IMG/VR virus record: IMGVR_UViG_3300034110_000490
Location: 1-33,382 of that record
DNA from: a virus
Length of the DNA: 33,382 bases
Reading direction: 5' to 3' (one strand)
How positions within the stretch are numbered: the stretch's first letter is position 1; every line of letters begins with the position of its first letter. The notes under the pieces are model-generated. The model was not told the origin of the DNA. It did no database searches and saw only the letters and a program-made list of their open reading frames with translations. Both the position numbers and the translations under genes were made by a program. Shown here one piece after another: positions 30,872 through 33,382 of this stretch.

Positions 30872-31438
30872 ATGCTTATAGGCCAACTAGCAAAACCGTT
30901 AGGATATTTGTTTATCAAGCACCCCTACAAATGGATTGTTGATTGGTTATATCCCACAATATTATGCGCAGTTTTCATGATCGCAATTTGCAACCTATCC
31001 ACCATTGACGTCTTCTTTCGTCCCGGCGGAATACTTTCACTAATATTAGGTTTTGTACAATCTCTACCCGGCTTTTACATAGCAGCGCTTGCAGCTATAG
31101 CTACCTTCGGCAGACTAGATATAGATGATATATTGCCCGAACCGACACCAAAAGTAGTAGTTAAACTGCGAGGAACGGACAATATCATTTCTTTGACTCG
31201 CAGACGTTTTTTGGCAATGTTGTTTGCTTTCCTGACCGCAGAAAGCGTTATTCTTACAGCGCTTGCGATTGTTTTTATACCGCTCTCCTCCGACATACAG
31301 TCTCTCAATCTAATTTTTGAGGGGTCTGGGAAATGGATTGCAATCGCTTTGTCGTTCATCTATATGATTGGTTTTTTCCAAATGATACTAGCCACTTTCT
31401 GGGGACTATATTATTTAGGTTACAAGCTTCAAGAGTAA
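30872..31438 (+). CDS. RexB-like four-helix membrane protein
   Basis: A 188-residue inner-membrane protein with four predicted helices (about 22-44, 54-80, 112-138 and 155-182) and a hydrophilic loop between helices two and three (about 82-110). RexB of lambda has the same topology and a similar ending (LYNLTREQE against LYYLGYKLQE here). It starts two bases after the preceding stop, so the pair is translated together. It could be the ion-channel-like effector triggered by the soluble partner during infection by other phages. The assignment is by topology and context. Confidence 0.6.
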   Translation: MLIGQLAKPLGYLFIKHPYKWIVDWLYPTILCAVFMIAICNLSTIDVFFRPGGILSLILGFVQSLPGFYIAALAAIATFGRLDIDDILPEPTPKVVVKLRGTDNIISLTRRRFLAMLFAFLTAESVILTALAIVFIPLSSDIQSLNLIFEGSGKWIAIALSFIYMIGFFQMILATFWGLYYLGYKLQE

Positions 31439-31470
31439 GTGCAGAATCAAACACCGCGCCTCAATTAATC

Positions 31471-31494
31471 AGCCCGCCACCAAGCGGGCTTTTT
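31471..31494 (+). terminator. Terminator closing the cI-rexAB-like operon
   Basis: AGCCCGC and GCGGGCT form a 7-bp stem with a 6-base loop, followed by TTTTAAT on the plus strand. It lies 32 bases after the membrane protein stop and just before the convergent DUF1654 gene. Confidence 0.8.
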
Positions 31495-31502
31495 AATGCT
31501 CG

Positions 31503-31817
31503 TCAGAATGGCGCGACCTCCTCCACCTTCATGAACTCGTCAGGTACCTCCGCCTCATGATCGTTCTCTGATGACGCCTCCCACTTGAGCGTCACCGACT
31601 CATCATCGTTGAACGTAATTTCTATACCGTCCGTTTCGGACAGCACGCCCATCACCTCCTCCCACTCTCGATCTCCATCCGTATCCAGGCGATGGATCGT
31701 CACCCACCGCTGATCCTGCGCGATAGGGTGGTTGATCATTGATGAGACGCGAAGCCCTAGTCTTTCGATGCCCGTCATCCCGTGGCGCTCCTGTGGTGCC
31801 TGATTCTTGCTCTCCAT
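31503..31817 (-). CDS. DUF1654-like protein
   Basis: A 104-residue acidic protein. The core GIERLGLRVSSMINHPIAQDQRWVTIHRLDTDGDREWEEVMGVL ... VTLKWE is the DUF1654 pattern, found mainly in Pseudomonas and its phages; function is unknown. GGGGGGA lies four bases before the ATG. It is transcribed toward the Rex-like pair from the region carrying the operator at 31867-31881, so it may be repressor-controlled. Confidence 0.75.
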   Translation of the reverse strand: MESKNQAPQERHGMTGIERLGLRVSSMINHPIAQDQRWVTIHRLDTDGDREWEEVMGVLSETDGIEITFNDDESVTLKWEASSENDHEAEVPDEFMKVEEVAPF

Positions 31818-31866
31818 TGATCCCCCCTAGAACTGTATATTCATCCAGTTAGTGGGTGGAGCATAT

Positions 31867-31881
31867 ATCACGTGCCGTGAA
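31867..31881. promoter_or_regulatory. Isolated operator-like dyad upstream of the DUF1654 gene
   Basis: ATCACGTGCCGTGAA has the same CAC-N5-GTG form as the operators between cro and cI. It lies about 50 bases upstream of the DUF1654 start, where it could block a minus-strand promoter near GATATATG. Confidence 0.6.
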
Positions 31882-31930
31882 TTCGGAACCCTTCGATCGG
31901 TTGGATTTTTATATCCGCCTGCAAAAATAA

Positions 31931-31972
31931 ATCACATTGCGTGTTGACGAATAAAGCACGATGCGTGATAGT
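31931..31972 (+). promoter_or_regulatory. OL/PL-like promoter with two operators
   Basis: TTGACG (31944-31949) and GATAGT (31967-31972) are 17 bases apart on the plus strand. ATCACATTGCGTGTT (31931-31945) overlaps the -35 and AGCACGATGCGTGAT (31955-31969) overlaps the -10, both of the CAC-N5-GTG type. The promoter reads away from the immunity region. Confidence 0.72.
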
Positions 31973-32023
31973 TCACCCATCGCAGCGACACATAGCCACT
32001 GCGAAGGGCCTGAACAGACCCGC

Positions 32024-32100
32024 CGCTCTTTAACAACCCAAACCATTCGCGGATCGATCCCCGGAAACGGGCAGCCCTTGAGGCATCGCTGGAAACGGCG
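32024..32100 (+). promoter_or_regulatory. nut-like antitermination site: boxA and two GAAA-loop hairpins
   Basis: CGCTCTTTA (32024-32032) in the context GCTCTTTAACAA equals the rRNA/lambda boxA consensus. Downstream, CCCG-GAAA-CGGG (32060-32071) and CGCTG-GAAA-CGGCG (32087-32100) are hairpins with GNRA tetraloops like boxB. It lies about 50 bases after the predicted PL-like start. No N-like protein was identified. Confidence 0.55.
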
Positions 32101-32129
32101 AACAACGCGAACCATAAATTTCGATCCCC

Positions 32130-32252
32130 ATGTCAGCTCTGGAACTGAAACACGCCCGGCTCTGGTTACCGGACCAGGTCGACCTGCTGATGCATCTGGA
32201 TTCAGCAGTCACCGACCTGCGCTGTGAGCACTCCCTGCTGGAGCCAAGATGA
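32130..32252 (+). CDS. 40-residue small early protein
   Basis: The frame reads MSALELKHARLWLPDQVDLL and continues to ...SLLEPR, a compact helical peptide with no rare stretches. It lies after the nut-like site. No strong ribosome site is visible upstream, and no family is recognised. A 28-codon frame overlaps its stop (ATGA at 32249) but looks unlikely to be a gene. Confidence 0.4.
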   Translation: MSALELKHARLWLPDQVDLLMHLDSAVTDLRCEHSLLEPR

Positions 32253-32433
32253 GGCGCTTTACCGGCAAAGTGCGAAGCGGTGACTTAAATGCGCCTCCCG
32301 GGATGGCGAGTAATCCCGTACCGACAGCCAGATGATCAAGCCAGTGACGGCCGCCAGCAGCGGGTCACGGAGAACAGATTTACTGATGCCGCTTCGATGA
32401 GGCGGCATTGTTGAATTCAGTGAGGGCAAGACG
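32253..32433 (+). other. Short stretch with hairpin between small early genes
   Basis: Only very short frames are present. ATGCCGC and GCGGCAT (32386-32408) form a 7-bp hairpin with a 9-base loop; no T run follows. The stretch ends in the GAGGG ribosome site of the next gene. Confidence 0.35.
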
Positions 32434-32649
32434 ATGCCAGACCCAAACAGCCCAAACGGCTGCTACCAGCGCCACGGGTACACGGTTGAGCGAACTCTGC
32501 GCAAGAGCGGCGCCGGCCACCACCGAGCAATCTACGACCAGAACGGTCAGCAGGTTCTGAATCGCGCCGGATACGACGCAGAGATTCAGTTCTGCACTGA
32601 GCGAGGACTGATGCTGAAAGAAGACCAGGTCCCGCTGCAAACCGCGTAG
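32434..32649 (+). CDS. Small hypothetical early protein
   Basis: A 71-residue protein, MPDPNSPNGCYQRHGYTVERTLRKSGAGHHRAIYDQNGQQVLNRAGYDAEIQFCTERG, with a pattern of short strands (YTVERTL, HRAIYDQNGQQVL). GAGGG lies seven bases before the ATG. It is probably transcribed from the PL-like promoter. No function is recognised; the position is that of lambda's small left-arm genes. Confidence 0.6.
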   Translation: MPDPNSPNGCYQRHGYTVERTLRKSGAGHHRAIYDQNGQQVLNRAGYDAEIQFCTERGLMLKEDQVPLQTA

Positions 32650-32693
32650 CTGCCATCCGCAGCGCTTGAAACGGAATACATGGGCCTGATCCC

Positions 32694-32775
32694 CGACAGC
32701 CTGTCGTTAACTGCCCGATCCTCTCTATGAGAGCGCATCGGGGTGTGATCTGAGTGTAAGCGCAGGCGATGCGCT
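32694..32775 (+). ncRNA. Run of hairpins, possible structured RNA
   Basis: Three independent perfect hairpins follow one another: CGACAG-C-CTGTCG (32694-32706); a compound hairpin with CCCGAT/ATCGGG enclosing CTCTC-TAT-GAGAG (32714-32742); and AGCGCA-GGCGA-TGCGCT (32759-32775). No reading frame covers them. They lie between the 71-residue gene and the tRNA-like element. Strand and function are uncertain. Confidence 0.45.
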
Positions 32776-32820
32776 AAGCGTGATGGGTGACCGGGTTCCT
32801 AGGCCGGGTGACCAGAGCGT

Positions 32821-32890
32821 GACCATGTAGCTCAGTTGGTAGAGCGGCCTCGCAAAAGGCGCGCCGGTGGTTCGAATCCACCCATGGACG
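32821..32890 (+). tRNA. Degenerate tRNA-like element
   Basis: GACCATG and CATGGAC form a 7-bp acceptor stem with one A-A mismatch. The D arm GCTC-AGTTGGTA-GAGC and the T arm GGTGG-TTCGAAT-CCACC are perfect. Only 20 bases separate D and T arms, two or three fewer than a normal tRNA, so the anticodon arm can only be GCCT-CGCAAA-AGGC with a six-base loop and no proper anticodon. No CCA follows. It is probably a tRNA relic or mimic rather than a working tRNA. Confidence 0.5.
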
Positions 32891-32906
32891 CAGGTTCGCA
32901 ACCTGC
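32890..32906. other. Hairpin directly after the tRNA-like element
   Basis: GCAGGTT-CGC-AACCTGC is a perfect 7-bp hairpin that begins at the last base of the tRNA-like element. It lacks a T run, so it is not a standard terminator; it may be a processing signal. Confidence 0.4.
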
Positions 32907-33327
32907 CAGATCACACCTCGATGCGGACGAAACTGCGGCCTATAACCGCCCACCTGCATGCAGCACCCCAGAGACCGGCGAGCGCCCGCCAAGATGCCAA
33001 CGGCGCGCATTGGAGGATGACCATCATGAAATAGATCATCGGTTCACCCGCGCGGCGCGGCAAGCCTGAAGGCCGGCGCCCATCACTCATACAGGCAGCG
33101 GACAGTAGGCCGTCGATGTCACCGCGCATCGGCCGAATGCGGTAGGCCACCCCAGCGCCCGAAGACAATTTGACGCTGCAAACCCGGTCTGTCGCCAGCA
33201 GCGAGACCGGGCCACCCTCCCCCGACCAATCCCGAATGCACTCCCTTCCGCGCCCAACGGCAACCAGCGGAGCGGATGAGTGCATCCGAGTTTTGTTGGA
33301 TCAACACCCGCCACCACGGAGGCGACC
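32907..33327 (+). other. Leader-like stretch without a clear gene
   Basis: No frame with a ribosome site was found. Two inverted repeats are present: CCCGGTCT/AGACCGGG (33183-33211, 13-base loop) and ATGCACTC/GAGTGCAT (33236-33286, 35-base loop). A frame from 33236 is open to the window end but overlaps the next gene in another phase and lacks support. Confidence 0.35.
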
Positions 33328-33382
33328 ATGGCAACCAGCTATGCAGACAGTGCGCAGGCCCGAGAGTGGGATAGGCGCTACG
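33328..33382 (+). CDS. Start of a plus-strand gene cut by the window edge
   Basis: Eighteen codons are visible, MATSYADSAQAREWDRRY, preceded by GGAGG at six bases, a strong ribosome site. It continues the plus-strand early operon. Too little is present to name a family. Confidence 0.6.
   Translation, partial: MATSYADSAQAREWDRRY

Noticed and set aside
32249-32335. A 28-codon frame overlapping the stop of the 40-residue gene
   Set aside because: It has no separate ribosome site, no family pattern and unremarkable composition; overlap alone is weak evidence.

Overview
The window is a contiguous piece of a temperate, lambda-like siphophage or prophage of a gamma-proteobacterium, most probably Pseudomonas. 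This rests on the high GC content, the DUF1654-type protein and a head gene set (DUF2280 small terminase, DUF1073 portal, DUF2213 protease/scaffold, DUF2184 capsid) common in Pseudomonas siphophages. No integrase, attachment site, endolysin or host gene is visible. The genome is presented with its rightward lambda-like half on the minus strand. All family names are from memory and motif reading; no search was run.

Layout, following minus-strand transcription from right to left. The immunity region (28.7-32.0 kb) holds a Cro-like gene, three evenly spaced operator-like dyads, a CI-type repressor on the plus strand and, in the same direction, a soluble-protein/four-helix-membrane-protein gene pair that resembles lambda rexA-rexB. 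A plus-strand terminator follows. A second operator cluster then overlaps a plus-strand promoter (PL-like), with boxA and two GAAA-loop hairpins (nut-like) just downstream. The early minus-strand operon (28.9-22.8 kb) runs cro, two small genes, a Rha-type regulator, an O-like initiator with an internal iteron cluster, a DnaC-like loader, a C39-like cysteine peptidase, ninB, ninG and a Q-like gene.

Immediately after the Q-like gene there is a candidate late promoter with a tandem 8-bp repeat in its spacer and an early terminator, the layout of lambda PR'-qut-tR'. The late operon then encodes a small exported protein, holin, Rz/Rz1, a metallopeptidase, terminase, a portal with a C-terminal Acb1-like anti-CBASS domain, protease with nested scaffold, cement, capsid, connectors, MuF-like head protein, tail terminator, a protein with J-type C-terminal modules in rearranged order, tail tube, gpG/gpGT chaperones joined by a lambda-type -1 frameshift (GGGAAAG), tape measure and the tail tip up to J. 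Several strong terminators lie inside this operon, which fits a Q-modified RNA polymerase.

The plus-strand arm to the right of the second operator cluster (32-33.4 kb) has very small genes, a run of hairpins and a degenerate tRNA-like element, and ends in a gene that leaves the window. The most interesting parts are the Rex-like exclusion pair inside the immunity region, the linked operator/nut/late-promoter circuitry, the Acb1-like portal fusion, and the C39-like peptidase among the nin genes.
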